Part shown: positions 40,532-52,304 of the stretch, piece by piece | How positions within the stretch are numbered: position 1 is the stretch's first letter | Layout: each line of letters starts with the position of its first letter | Source: Halictus rubicundus | Lineage: Eukaryota > Arthropoda > Insecta > Hymenoptera > Halictidae | NCBI RefSeq assembly: GCF_050948215.1 | Contig: NW_027488701.1 | Span: 186,001-250,000 of the forward strand | Reading direction: 5' to 3' | Length of the DNA stretch: 64,000 bases | Position numbers and translations under genes: made by a program | The notes under the pieces: generated by a model | Database searches by the model: none | What the model saw: only the letters and a program-made list of their open reading frames with translations | Told to the model about the DNA's origin: nothing

Positions 40532-43057
40532 ATGCCTTTTCACACATATTGGAACCCGAAATCAGAAATTCACACCGAAAGTGATAGCAGCGAGTCGTTA
40601 CATAGTTTTATTCATAAAACTCTCGAGAAAATGAGTCGACCCGCGAGCCCTGTTAGAAGCAGCCTTGAACAACAAATGGCTGAACTACTGAGAAAATGTC
40701 TTAAATTAATGACTCTCTGCGAAGAGCAACGGAAAGAAATCGACGAACTACGACATGGGGAAACTTCAGTACCACTAGAACCTGTAAACGTTAGAATCAG
40801 CTCCTTTCGGTCAACGGACGAACAACGCGTTTTGCTCAGGAGAACGAAAGAATCAAGACAGGTTTATACAGTCAACAAACCCACGGGATCTGACCGAGGA
40901 ATTACAAATCGAGGAAACATTACAATTGCTCTCCGAATGGGACAAAGCAGGTCAAGTCGAGTATTCCTCCTAGACACAGGAGCGAGAATAAATTTAATAA
41001 AAGCAGCAGCAGCAGTTGTTTTACCTACACGAGCGCGAATCAATCGTTTTTATGGAATTGATGATAGAGAAGTCGTCTCAACCAGAGAAGCTAAACTTAC
41101 AGTAGGAAATCGTGAACATATTTTAGCAATAGTACCAGATAGTTTTCCTATAGAAGAAGACGGGTTACTCGGCATGCCGTTCCTTGAGGGGGAGGAAGCC
41201 AAGATAGATACCAAGCATAGGACGATAGAACTAACAGGTACTTTGCATAGGATCCTACATTTTAGTAAGGACTCGATTGAGGGTCGAGAAAAACGTTTAA
41301 AATTATTAGACGAAAATACACGGGTAGCCCATTTGACAGATCCGAAAGCTATTGAATTAGTCAGGAAGGTATCGCGAGAGTTTGAGGACATCCTTGCTTT
41401 GCCAGGCGACGCACTGCCTATGACAAAACTGACCGAGCATAGCATACCTGTCACAGATGAAGCCCCTATATATGTCAAGCAGTTCCAAGGATTGGCAGGA
41501 TATTACCGGAGATTTATCCCAAATTTCTCGCAGTTAGCTAAACCAATGAATACGCTTCTGAGAAAGGACAGGAACTTCGAGTGGAAGCAACAACAAGAGG
41601 AATCTTTTCAACATCTGAAGACAGAACTTTGCGGAGATCGTGTACTCATGTACCCAGATTTTAAAAGACAATTCATTTTATCTACTGATGCATCCGGTGA
41701 AGCTTTAGGAGCGGTACTGGCACAAAAAGATGAGAGCGGAAAAGAAAAACCAATCAGCTTTGCAAGTCGGACCCTAAACGAAGCTGAGCAAAAATATTCA
41801 ACCACGGATCGCGAAATGCTTGCCATGGTTTGGAGTGTAAAGCACTTCCGCCCCTACTCATATGGTCGAAAGTTCGTTATAATTACTGATCATCAGCCAC
41901 TGAAATGGCTAAATAACATGAAAAACCCAACTGCCATGCAGACGCGATGGAGGATCATTTTAGAAGAGTATGATTACGAGATTCAATACAAAAAGGGATG
42001 TTTGAATTCTAACGCTGATGCACTTAGTAGAAATCCGGTAATTAATCAAACTTATCGTCTCCTACACGAACGTTTTAACCGCGATATTAACGAAAAATGG
42101 CGTATGTTATACAGTATAGGCATAACTTTACCTAATAGAAGTAAACATGTAAAACGTGGTTGGTTGAATCCCATTGGAGATTTAGCCAATGTATTATTCG
42201 GAACCCTTAGTCAAAAGGACGCCGAATATTACGATTCGGAACTTGATAAACTTTATACAGATAGTAAAAGTTTAGCCGTACACCTAGATAAAGAAACAAC
42301 CATTGTAAAAGGCATTGTTAAAGACTTTTCCAATTATCGTGATAGAATTCAATCATTCATAAATGTAACCACTGAAGCAATCTATCAGGTTACAGATAAG
42401 ATAGAACAGCGACAAATTCAACTCAGTACAGCAACTTTATTATCTGAACTTGTAACTGAATACGGGGAATTAACACACAAACTCAGAAGTTTAATCAACA
42501 ATGGAATCCAAGGAAAATTGGACCCCACATTGCTAAATTCAGTAGACTTAGTAACAATTCTAAAAAGCATTGAATCCAAATTTGGAGCTGAAAGGATGCT
42601 ATTTCCTGCCACGAAAGAATCAGCCTTCCTATATCAACGAGTCATCGAAGTTAATACTTTTGTCTTACATGATACACAACTTTGCTTTGAAATGAAAATT
42701 CCAATTCTTGAACCAGAACAATATAACCTTTATCAACTAGTACCAATCCCCCTTATTCGGGACAAACTAATGTATGTAGTTAGCATAACTGTTCGATATA
42801 TACTACTAGACAGCACAACTAAATACTACAGCCCTGTCGAGTCTATGGATATTCACAAATGTAAAATCTTCGAGAAAATCCGAATTTGTGAAAGAACGAC
42901 TCCAGTTCTCACTTCATCATTTCAAGACCAATGTATAGCGCAAGCAATTCATATATTCCCAGAAAGTAGGAAATATCAAATATCCATCATCAAAATTCTA
43001 AATCCCATCTGGATACAACTTTACTCTAAACGTGTAAAGAAGAAGAAGATATTTTAA
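40532..43057 (+). CDS. Chimeric protease-RNase H-envelope frame of element B (841 residues)
   Basis: One uninterrupted frame joins pieces of three retroviral genes. Residues 1-120 look like a leftover gag/pol linker with a coiled-coil-like LEQQMAELLRKCLKL. Protease follows (FLLDTGARINLI, about 145-156). The RT segment is lost at EAPIYVKQ|FQGLAGYYRRF (about residue 317), so there is no YxDD. RNase H is kept (TDASGEALGAVLAQ near 384 to NADALSRNP near 493). Integrase is lost, and the frame passes into an F-type envelope with a basic site before GWLNPIGDLANVLFG (about 542). The frame stops at KKKKIF*; the membrane tail continues in another frame. A GGGTAAGTG at 40523 just upstream resembles a splice donor. 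An active product is not expected. Confidence 0.85.
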   Translation: MPFHTYWNPKSEIHTESDSSESLHSFIHKTLEKMSRPASPVRSSLEQQMAELLRKCLKLMTLCEEQRKEIDELRHGETSVPLEPVNVRISSFRSTDEQRVLLRRTKESRQVYTVNKPTGSDRGITNRGNITIALRMGQSRSSRVFLLDTGARINLIKAAAAVVLPTRARINRFYGIDDREVVSTREAKLTVGNREHILAIVPDSFPIEEDGLLGMPFLEGEEAKIDTKHRTIELTGTLHRILHFSKDSIEGREKRLKLLDENTRVAHLTDPKAIELVRKVSREFEDILALPGDALPMTKLTEHSIPVTDEAPIYVKQFQGLAGYYRRFIPNFSQLAKPMNTLLRKDRNFEWKQQQEESFQHLKTELCGDRVLMYPDFKRQFILSTDASGEALGAVLAQKDESGKEKPISFASRTLNEAEQKYSTTDREMLAMVWSVKHFRPYSYGRKFVIITDHQPLKWLNNMKNPTAMQTRWRIILEEYDYEIQYKKGCLNSNADALSRNPVINQTYRLLHERFNRDINEKWRMLYSIGITLPNRSKHVKRGWLNPIGDLANVLFGTLSQKDAEYYDSELDKLYTDSKSLAVHLDKETTIVKGIVKDFSNYRDRIQSFINVTTEAIYQVTDKIEQRQIQLSTATLLSELVTEYGELTHKLRSLINNGIQGKLDPTLLNSVDLVTILKSIESKFGAERMLFPATKESAFLYQRVIEVNTFVLHDTQLCFEMKIPILEPEQYNLYQLVPIPLIRDKLMYVVSITVRYILLDSTTKYYSPVESMDIHKCKIFEKIRICERTTPVLTSSFQDQCIAQAIHIFPESRKYQISIIKILNPIWIQLYSKRVKKKKIF

Positions 43058-43404
43058 TTCATCACATATCTTTAGGTATAACCGAAACCATCTGGACCAC
43101 ACTTAAAATTATCACCGTTAGTTTAATCCTACTAGCTCTATTATATGTATTATGCAAATTAAAAGTCTGGAAACTCATAAGTTTATGCTTCAAACCTTGC
43201 AATCAGTATGTAAACTGTTTCAATACAGGAGGTACCCACGTTTATAACGAAAATGTAACGACACCGTCACCTCAGTATTCTGTCAGGTTCACATCAAAAC
43301 CTCAAAATGACCAAGCATTCACTGTCGAGGAAGTTAGCGACGAACCCGTACCAATTTATGTAAAACCGTCAAAGCGTAAAACCGTACTCAAACCAATCTT
43401 GTAA
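43036..43404 (+). pseudogene. Envelope membrane tail of element B, out of frame
   Basis: In the frame next to the main one, EEEDILIHHISLGITETIWT leads into a hydrophobic LKIITVSLILLALLYVLCKL helix, then a cytoplasmic tail ending PSKRKTVLKPIL and a stop at 43402-43404. The join falls in an (AAG)n run at about 43036-43047, so slippage there probably broke env. Confidence 0.7.
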
Positions 43405-43440
43405 AAAGAACATACCTTACCAAGGTATATTCTTTTAAAA

Positions 43441-43452
43441 TAAGGAAGGGGA
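43441..43452 (+). promoter_or_regulatory. Polypurine tract of element B
   Basis: TAAGGAAGGGGA lies directly before the 3' LTR (43453), the position used to prime plus-strand synthesis. Confidence 0.75.
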
Positions 43453-43909
43453 TGTTATGCGAGACTACCGGACTTATCTATTCTCTATAGATAAGTCAGA
43501 CAAATAGATGAGTCAGAACTCACGGGCTTTCTCATCTACTAGACTAAGGCAAAATTACTCACCGGTACAGAGATTTCATGTTGAAGTCCAACCCTGCGAA
43601 AACTCCGACCTCCACGTCATTCCCTATCTCTAAGGGCTAGTGTCATCCATCCCCACCAAACTTCCATAGTTGTACTCTTATATAAGGCCCTGCGAAAGGG
43701 CGCGGAGAGAGAGAGAGAGAGAGAGACAGACAGAGAAGAAGTTACAAGTAGCCCGTCAGTCGACTCGTTTGTTACAAAGTTATTCGTCGTGTACAAAATC
43801 GCTTGTATTCTTGCTTGGCGACCTATTCCCAAATAAACCTAAGTTGTGCTGGAAGAGTTTGGAGTTTATTCGAGGATACTCTTCATCTACCCCTTCCTGC
43901 GGCATAACA
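43453..43909 (+). repeat. 3' LTR of element B
   Basis: 457 bp, TGTTATGCGAGAC...GGCATAACA, with a GA tract of different length from that of the 5' LTR. Confidence 0.9.
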
Positions 43910-43983
43910 GTACGACACGTACAAACACTACCGCATTCATCGAGCTCGATCACACTTGTTCAGTCGTGATGCCAGAATCGCGT

Positions 43984-44428
43984 TGTTATGCGAGACTACC
44001 AGACTTATCTATTCTCTATAGATAAGTCAGACAAATAGATGAGTCAGAACTCACGGGCTTTCTCATCTACTAGACTAAGGCAAATTACTCACTGGTACTG
44101 AGATTTCAGATTAAAGTCCAACCCTGCGAAAATTCCGACCTCCACGTCATTCCCTATCTCTAAGTGCTAGTGTCATCCATCCCCACCAAACTTCCATAGT
44201 TGTACCCTTATATAAGGCCCTGCGAAAGGGCGCGGACAGACACACACACAGAGAAGAAGTTACACGTAACCCGTCAGTCGACTCGTTTGTTACAAAGTTA
44301 TTCGTCGTGTACAAAATCGCTTTGTATTCTTGCTTGGCGACCTATTCCCAAATAAACCTAAGTTGTGCTAGAAGAGTTTGGAGTTTATTCGAGGATACTC
44401 TTCATCTACCCCTTCCTGCGGCATAACA
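43984..44428 (+). mobile_element. Solo LTR of family B
   Basis: 445 bp, with the same ends as the LTRs of element B and several differences inside (GACAGACACACACACAG instead of the GA tract). It is flanked by GCGT at 43980-43983 and 44429-44432. It lies only 74 bp from element B, as an independent insertion that recombined away. Confidence 0.9.
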
Positions 44429-44439
44429 GCGTGACGCCG

Positions 44440-45678
44440 CACAGTGGTGCCAAATGGCCAAAAAGCGGCAAAAAATCTGTAAAATGAAACTATCCAACGA
44501 ATTTGTTTGAAAATCTGTGGAAAGATTACCACAGTTACAACGCTTATTTGGCAAAAACTTTTTGCACAAAGTTGTTAATATTAAGTAATATGGGCTAATC
44601 GAAAATCTCTGTTTTCTGCCCATTTTTTATTTATGGAAGCATAAAACAAATCCTTTAATAGATTTTGGTCTGGAACTAATCGTTTTGGCAAGGTGTAATA
44701 TTGATCTAACTTTGTGCAAAAATTCATGAGACCCTTTCGTCACAATTTAAGTTTAAATATCAACTTTCAGAATTTCCAAGAGTGAATCGTGCGGAAGCTA
44801 CGATTATTTGATTTTCCAGGTGAAATTTTTTAGGAATATTTCTAATTAATAAAGAAAAATGTGAAGTGCATATGATTTATTAATTTTTCATGTATACAAA
44901 AATATTTAATAACAATTTTTTTATCTTACATAAATTATTTTTATAGCGTTCATTGGAGCACTACCAAAAAATACCTGTTGCATTTTTGCGACAGTGGTCC
45001 AGTGAACGAAAACTTTGTTTATTTAACATAAAAAATTGTTATTAAATATTTTTTTATATGTATGAATGTCATTTTTTTTTATTATCTGATATGTATCCCT
45101 TAAAAATTCCACCTGAAACATCAAATAATCGTGACATACACGCGATTCATTCTTGGAAATTCCGAAAGTTGATATTTGAACTTAAATTGCGACGAAAGCA
45201 TCTCGAAGTATCTCATGATTTTTTGCACAAAGCTAGATCAATATTATAACTTGCCAAAACGATTAGTTCCAAATCGAAGCTATTCAAAGGATTTTTTGTA
45301 TTCCTCCATAAATAAAAAATGAGCGTAACGCAAAGGGAATTCAGGTTAGTCCATATTACTTAGTGTTAAACAACGTTTTTTGGAAAATTTTTTTTACCAG
45401 TTAATAGTTGAAGCCATTTGCAATAACCCATATGATTTGTAGACCCCTAAGTATTCAATTATAGGCGGAGTAATTACATAACTATCGCACTGAAAACTGA
45501 TGAATTCTCAGGAGCGAGGAAATGGTTATTTACCATGCGTATATCTCCGTAAAAAAAATTTTTTCAAAAATCTGACTGGCACATCATGCACGTACTATTA
45601 GGCTATACAAAAATAATTTTTTTTTATAAAAATCGAAAATTTATAAAAAGGATTTTTTGCCGCCTTGGCACCACTGTT
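44440..45678. mobile_element. Foldback element with CACAGTGGTGCCA ends, copy 2
   Basis: It is collinear with 331-1576, with modest divergence and a changed last base (CACTGTT). The flanks are again CGCCG on both sides (44435-44439 and 45679-45683). Confidence 0.8.
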
Positions 45679-45724
45679 CGCCGTCCCACGTGAAGGGTTG
45701 GCTCTCGTACCGTCGTCTCCTTAA

Positions 45725-45896
45725 GGCTCGTACAGACCTGAACATTTCGACGAACATTGCGCCGAACAGCGAACGAAACGCAAGATCGCGCCGTTCGGTT
45801 CGCCGAAATGAATGTCGATTTTGCGTTTCGTTCGCTGTTCGGCGCGCCGTTCGGCGCAATGTTCGTCGAAATCTTCAGGTCTGTACGAGCCTTTAC
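45725..45896. mobile_element. Small palindromic MITE
   Basis: Terminal repeats AAGGCTCGTACAGACCTGAA and the inverted TTCAGGTCTGTACGAGCCTT enclose about 60-bp arms (CATTTCGACGAACATTGCGC, GAACAGCGAACGAAACGCAA and their inverse) with an unpaired centre near 45800. No coding capacity; the target duplication is unclear (TTAA on the left, TTTA on the right). Confidence 0.7.
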
Positions 45897-46416
45897 GTTG
45901 CTTCTACTATGCACGCGCTACACACAAGCGTATCTCTATTCTGTCCGTGTGAGCTGCCTGCTCGACTGTTCGACGCGTTCCACCGAATTCACGTTACCAA
46001 AGTTTCGAGCGCCTGAGCCGCAATCGATTAGCACAATCGATTCGTGGTTCGGCGAGGCGCACATTTTGCTACAACATTTAAACTAAAAAAGATATCAATG
46101 CGAAATTTGGACTAGAAATCTTTTTTAAAGATCGGGTTTAATGGCGTATACTGAAATATGTTATATATTTTTTAAATAATTTTTTTTGTTGATTTTTAAG
46201 ACAAAGACAGATAAGATGGTCAAAAGTGTCTCCAAACCAAATTAATTTTTAGTCGTACCATTCTCAACAAAAAATTACGAAAGAATTCTTGAATATTCTA
46301 CCTAATATCATACACGACTGAGACTTTTTCAGAATTTTTGACTGCAAAATAGATTTTTAAATAAATCCGAAAGCATAAAATTGCCGATTTTATATCGAAG
46401 TTTTCAGTTGACCACG
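45897..46416. other. Right end of the spacer, no gene
   Basis: The first half is GC-richer with no support for a gene. At 46131-46200 a block (GATCGGGTTTAATGG, TATACTGAAATATG) is related to 49398-49470 in the arm. Confidence 0.4.
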
Positions 46417-46974
46417 TTTATGTTATTATGTTATTTGTGTCTCATCGTGATTATTAATGTGTAATTTTTAAAGATTTTCCAGATTATACAAACATGTTTA
46501 AGAAAATTGGATAATTGAATTGTCCAATCATTTGAAGAAAGTGCACATTTCGAATTGAAGTTTCCGAGATACCAGTTTTATAAACATTCAGTAGTTAGAT
46601 AATACTGAAACAATTTTTCTTATTTTTTTATAAATTGCATCGTCGTTAAAAAAAAAATCAATTGTTTCGATGCCTCCTGATCGTTTTGTAGGTGTATTAT
46701 GTAATATTGAACATTTTTATATTGAGGAAAACAGTGTAGAAACTTAAAACTGCAGTATAAAATATTTTATTTGCGTTACATTTCAATATATAACTCTGAC
46801 TCTCAACAGTTTCGGTTGGTGCAGGCCGTAAAACGTCTCCGGCTGAGAATCTTTTCGTCCGCCATCGAAACCCGCATCGAATGAAAGTTCAAATTTTAGA
46901 TTTTTCAATATACCTTCATAAAATTGTGACGAGTGAATTGTTAGGGGCTTTTCCTGAAGAAAATGAGTCCAAAC

Positions 46975-48226
46975 TCCTACCGCGACCGGTCAAATGACCG
47001 TTTTTAAAATTTCGATTAGAATTTCCTATATACAACGTAGTTGAATCGCCTTTAAACTTCACGACTTTTCCTACAATATGCGTATAATACATTTTTCAAT
47101 ATTTACTTCTTTTTTTATTGTTTATTTTCTGAGAAAAATTTGTAGTCTGTCTTACCTACCACGACCGGTCATTTGACCGGTAGATCGATTTATATCTTTT
47201 TGTAATAGTATTCTTTCAAAGACTCAATTCCGAAACTATAAAGTCGTTACAAACGGAAGGTAATGCAGTTGTGGCATGATTTTAGCCGAAAAGTGCTTAC
47301 AGTCCTCGCTCGCCTATCGGCCTCGCGGTCTTTATTTGCTTGATTGGTATCCGAAGCGGTCCAGAACCTCGGATTTTCTTACACCGTCTTATCTACTATG
47401 ACTGTAAAATAAATAAAATCATAGCCGAAGGAGATGCCTAGACGTCTTCTCACGAATTCAAATCAGTAAAGTCTCGTGAGCTGGACAGAGAGCATCAAAA
47501 CGTGAAAGTTACAAGGAGCATATTCGGCAGTCTTTTACTATTTTGTATTTTTATTCTATTATTATTCTACTTTTATTTTCTATTGTATTACGCGTTATAA
47601 GTGTCATTTTCAAAAAAGTGAACAAACCAACAATACTTCGTAGCAAGTTTCACATTTTATCTTTTGTTCATTTTTTTATCCATCTTGATTTACATTTTTA
47701 TATTTTAGTTTTTATTTTATCCCTTGAATATTCATTCCCAAAATGTAAAGACGTTCGAAATTTTTGATATTGCAAATGACAATACGGAAAATTATGATCT
47801 ATTTGAGAACGACTCGAACACCGATGAGGACGAAGGGAATGTTTCGAACGTACGTAGAGGACGAAAGAGAAGGAGATTTTTAGTTACTTCCGATAGCGAG
47901 AATGAGGAAGAGGTAATCGAAACTGCTATAGACGGAACTGTTTGGCAAGAAGTAAAAGAAGGGTCTAATCCTGGAAGAGCACCTATTCATAATATGTTTA
48001 GGGGAACATCAGGCCCAACAGGGTATAGTAAACGAAATATTATGCGGTGAAAACGAATAAAATATACATTATATACTCCTAAATAAAAGAAACTATATTT
48101 TTATACTGTCAAATTGGCTATTATCTTCATTCTATATTAAAAAATATAAGTTGTGCTACAGACCGGTCATTTGACCGGTCGCGGTAGAAATAGGTATACG
48201 CGAAGTTTCGGTAGGAATAGTGTTAA
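46975..48226. mobile_element. piggyBac-type remnant, right arm
   Basis: Mirror of 31477-32728, with the same three GACCGGTC...ATTTGACCGGTC palindromes and TTAA at 48223-48226. Confidence 0.65.
47724..48050 (+). pseudogene. piggyBac-derived transposase N-terminal fragment, right arm
   Basis: The translation is identical to the minus-strand fragment at 31653-31979, ending GPTGYSKRNIMR. A catalytic domain is absent here too. Confidence 0.65.
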
Positions 48227-48502
48227 TGCGAATAGTATTTTTAATACGAATAAGTTGTAGAGCTTATCCAGATGAAAATGAGTCCAAACACGACATCATT
48301 TGGATTATCTTCAACAAGATTTTAATTTTTATCGTAACATTACGTATCAATAAAATTGTTCGATTACACTCGAGTTTGGACTCATTTTCATCAGGAAAAG
48401 CCCCTCAATTCACTCGCCGCAATTTTATGGAGGTATATTGAAAAATCTAAAAGTTTGAACTTTCATTCGTGCGCGATTCTCCATCTGCTTACATTGTATA
48501 CC

Positions 48503-48829
48503 GTTTGTCAGTCGCTGGGTCTTTGAAGATCGGCGTTCGTCGGACCTCGTCGCCGCTTATTCGAGCTGGCAAAAGTTATTCGAAGATTTATCCGAAGCCT
48601 TTGAATAAAAGATACAGATAAAAGATGAAAATTTATTCCAAGTTCGAATAAATCCGCTTCGAATAAAAAAAATTCTCTCTATTCGTCCGATAAATTCTCG
48701 TCTAATAAAATTATTTATTCGACAGAGATACTTTTTTTATTCGAACTTTCGAATAACGAATAAAGATAAAATATCTTTGATTCGAATCCTTATTTAAATA
48801 ATTTGTTATCTAAATAGTGCCCAACTCTG
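48503..48829 (-). repeat. AT-rich repeat with CAGAGTTGGGCA end, right arm
   Basis: Mirror of 30874-31200. Confidence 0.5.
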
Positions 48830-51387
48830 TCTGGAATGCAGTGCAAGGGACACTCTTGTCCGTGTCGGTTTGCACTATCGACTCTGACGTTAACAGAACC
48901 GAAGAAATAAAAAGAAATACGCGGATACTACGACCGCTGCTGCTCTGGTGGACTACGACTCTACGGTTGCTCGGAGGAATACTTGTTTATTTGAGGCTAG
49001 TTGGTTGACTGGTCTTGTCGTCTCTTCACTCCTTGCAGCTAATCTCGGTGTGGGTGGGGTCTAAGAATCTCTGTCTTCTAATTTGTTCGTGATTGGTCAA
49101 TCATTGTCATTGATCTTCGTTGGCGCCTACCATTGCCAAAGGGAGGGTAACCTTGTGCCGAGGTGGACGCGCGGTACCCTCACTCGATGGGTCCGGAAAG
49201 GCGTTATAAACCTGCGCCCGGTAAAGTGTTGTAAATTTTGTCCCGGGCCGCTACCATAAATGCTAGTGCATTACAAACATGATAAACTGGAGGTAGGCCG
49301 AAGTCTGCCACCCAGATGTTTGGTTATATTGAAATATTTGTTTTGTCTTGTGACGGAACAATACCAAAGTAAAATTTAAACTGAAAAAATTAAAAAGAAT
49401 CGGGTTTAATGGTATATACTGAAATATATTTTGTATTTTTAAATCATTCTTTTTGTTTTTTAAATTTAATTACCCTTAAAAAATGTTCAAAACTAGTTAT
49501 TATAAATATTGTTGTTCAATCTTTTATCAATCCCAAATAATTAAATTTATTAGAATATATATGCTGCGAATGAAAAGCAATATCAGAAGTACATTGAATA
49601 AGTAGCTATTAAATAGTCAAATGAAATTAATGATATCAACGTCGTATTTTATTTAATTAAATTTAAACTACATTCTTACTTTTGGCTAATATTGAACTAA
49701 TTTAATTTTTTATAATTATGTTATTACACTGTTGTAGTTGTAATTGCACAGGGAAGACGACTGATGTAGTAGAAAGAACAAGAAAAAAGTGTTTAACGAA
49801 AAAAAAATCGTTCCATGCGGGATTCGATCCGGGACCAAAATATTCTCAGCCGGAGACGTTACGTTATTATTATTATTACATTACGTCTCCTTCGATGCAC
49901 TCGCGTGTCAGCCGTAATGGAATTAAGAGGAAACAACATTCTTTTGTTTCATTCATCATATGAATCCTCGACATGAGATTTAAAATTATATCAGCAACAG
50001 CGCCATTGTAGAATATCGGTTCCACAATATTAGTTCTGGATGATACGGTAGGATGTGACACGGAATAGTACGGGGGCTCTAGAGCCCCCCGAGCGTGAGA
50101 CAGAATAATACATTGGGTGATTGGTCTACTCCTATACCTCGTCTGTGGTATGGTATTACCTACAGATGTGTAGCTGACTGATGAATACGAGATGGAAACA
50201 CCGGCGTGTTGGATAACGAATAAGAAAGGAACTGAAAAGGGAATCTTTCAATTTTATTAAATGTTGGATATTTATAGGGAGGAGGGTCCTAAGTGGACAT
50301 GTTTTTTTTTACCCGGAGTATGGAACGATCAGGTGTCAGACGTTATAACAGAATAAAAATTGTAATTGTTACATTACATTTATTTCAGTATCACTGTCAA
50401 AAAGTCTACGTGCATTTGCATAAGAGTATGATCCTAATAATGATAATGTATGATTAGATTAGGTCCGGATACGATGTTTTGCGAATGTTATAACTTAAAA
50501 ATACTTTACCACTATTATTCATGCACACACCTCGGTCTCTCTTTTTTTATTATGAAATAAATGTTTACAACAGAGTCAATAAATTCATGTGTGAAGCTAA
50601 ATTAAACCAAAAATGAAATGATTCAAAATTTCAAAGGTCTAAAAAGAACTACGATTCATAAGTGTCTATATATAGACTAGAGTTTTATTTGATCCTTGCT
50701 TTGTCATTGGGCGATACAACCACATACATTGCAACGCGCGCGCCAGTCTTTGACTGCTCTGTCCTCGTTACAGCATTCGAACGCGCCTCCGGAAATTATT
50801 CGAAGTCAAATAAACCGCCGAAAAAGACAGATGAAAATGGACATGTGGCAGCCTGGGCATCGCGCAGCGGCAAGCACGCCGACGAACCGCCAACATACAT
50901 TGTATACGCGGCGGCGCGGCGACGGTCCACGGGAAGCTGCAGAGAAAGAAGCGAAGATCGGTTCCGAAGGCGGTCGAAGGAATGCCATCGAACATTCGCT
51001 CGCAAGCGTCGGCCAGTATTCACTTCAGAGCAGCCATTCGTGTCAGTGCCGTGTGTTGTAAGTACGTATTATGGCGATTAGGTTTGGAGTATACATTTTG
51101 ATAAGTTTTCCCGAAAACAGGCCATTTGTCCGCACAGTACGGCGGTCTCTTTATTTTCCGAGATATTTGCAAAAACTGTCTATTTTGATGTAAACTTCTG
51201 CCTATTTTGAATGACCGAATTTGTTCTTTAGGGCGCGGGAGGGTTCTTTGGTTAAAATGTACAAGGAGATTTTTATTATCCACCCTATGAAATTATCGAG
51301 TCGATGTTCTCCCATTTTGCAATCAAATTCACAGAAGTTATTTATTCATGATCACTATAAGTTGTTTCTATATATGTATTCATTGAG

Positions 51388-51499
51388 TGATACATGTTAT
51401 TATTTATTTCCAGTGTTTTCAAATGGGTGAGGTTGGCCAACGGATGCAATGCTGGTTCGGTCTTTACCTCACGCACTGGTTCCTCGGTCACCCCAGGGT
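51388..51499 (-). pseudogene. LRR gene fragment, unit 4, right arm
   Basis: Mirror of 28205-28316. Confidence 0.45.
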
Positions 51500-51821
51500 C
51501 TCATGTTTCCTTTTCAACGGTTAAGAAGTAATTTTGCAGGTATTTCCTCATTATTTCTTTATCAATGTTTTAATTTGAATAGATTTTGTTTTCTTGAATT
51601 TGGAATTTATAGGATACGGGTCTTAGGGATTGCTATTCCCTTATAACTTCTGCGAAATATATTCTTTAGGTTCCATGAGTTTTAGCGCCTTATATATATA
51701 TACATTAATATATGAAGGGAGGTATGAAATTATCGAGTCGAAGTGGTCAATGTTTTTTCACTTTGCAATCATATTCACAGAAGTTATTTATACATGATCA
51801 CTATAAGTTGTTTCTATATAT

Positions 51822-52098
51822 CTATTCATTGAGTTTATAAACGTTGAATGAAGTGCACAAGTGGATGTATTTCAGGTAGAGACAATTTCTAATCGCACCG
51901 CAAACGATCCCTTCATTTATTCTCAGGTTGTCCCTATAATTTATTTTCCTTACCGCGTGTAGTAGCTTAAAAACTTTACCTTCTGCCGTTGAATACATGT
52001 TATTATTTATTTTCAGTGTTTTCAAGTGTGAGGCCGGCCATTGGATGCAATGTGGGTTCGCTGTTCACCTCACTGACTGGTTCCTCGGTCACCCCAGG
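51822..52098 (-). pseudogene. LRR gene fragment, unit 3, right arm
   Basis: Mirror of 27606-27882, with one base difference at about 52046 (TGCAAT here, TACAAT as the inverse of the left arm). Confidence 0.5.
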
Positions 52099-52304
52099 GC
52101 CTCGTGTTTTGTTTTCAACAGTTAAGAAGAAATTTCACAGGTATTTTCTCATTATTTCTTTATTAATGTTTTAATTTGAATAGATCTTGTTACCTTGAAT
52201 TTGGAATTTATAGGATATGGGTCTTAGGGATTGCTATTCCCTTGTAACTTCTGCGAAATATATTCTTTACGTTCCTTGAGTTTTCTCGCTTTATATACAT
52301 ACAC

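Larger units (their letters stand above)
39238..43909 (+). mobile_element. Internally deleted errantivirus-like element B
   Basis: It is flanked by GTAC at 39234-39237 and 43910-43913. The 5' LTR (39238-40403) is enlarged by a nested solo LTR; the 3' LTR is 43453-43909. A perfect tRNA-Leu primer site follows the 5' LTR, and a polypurine tract AAGGAAGGGGA precedes the 3' LTR. The interior keeps protease, a scrap of RT, RNase H and envelope, but most of gag, the RT catalytic core and integrase are deleted. It could move only if helped by a complete relative. Confidence 0.9.

Noticed and set aside
49800..49860. tRNA-like GGGATTCGATCC box
   Set aside because: The stem bases around it do not pair as a T arm and no A box or cloverleaf could be drawn; it is part of an inverted repeat pair with 32823-32870.
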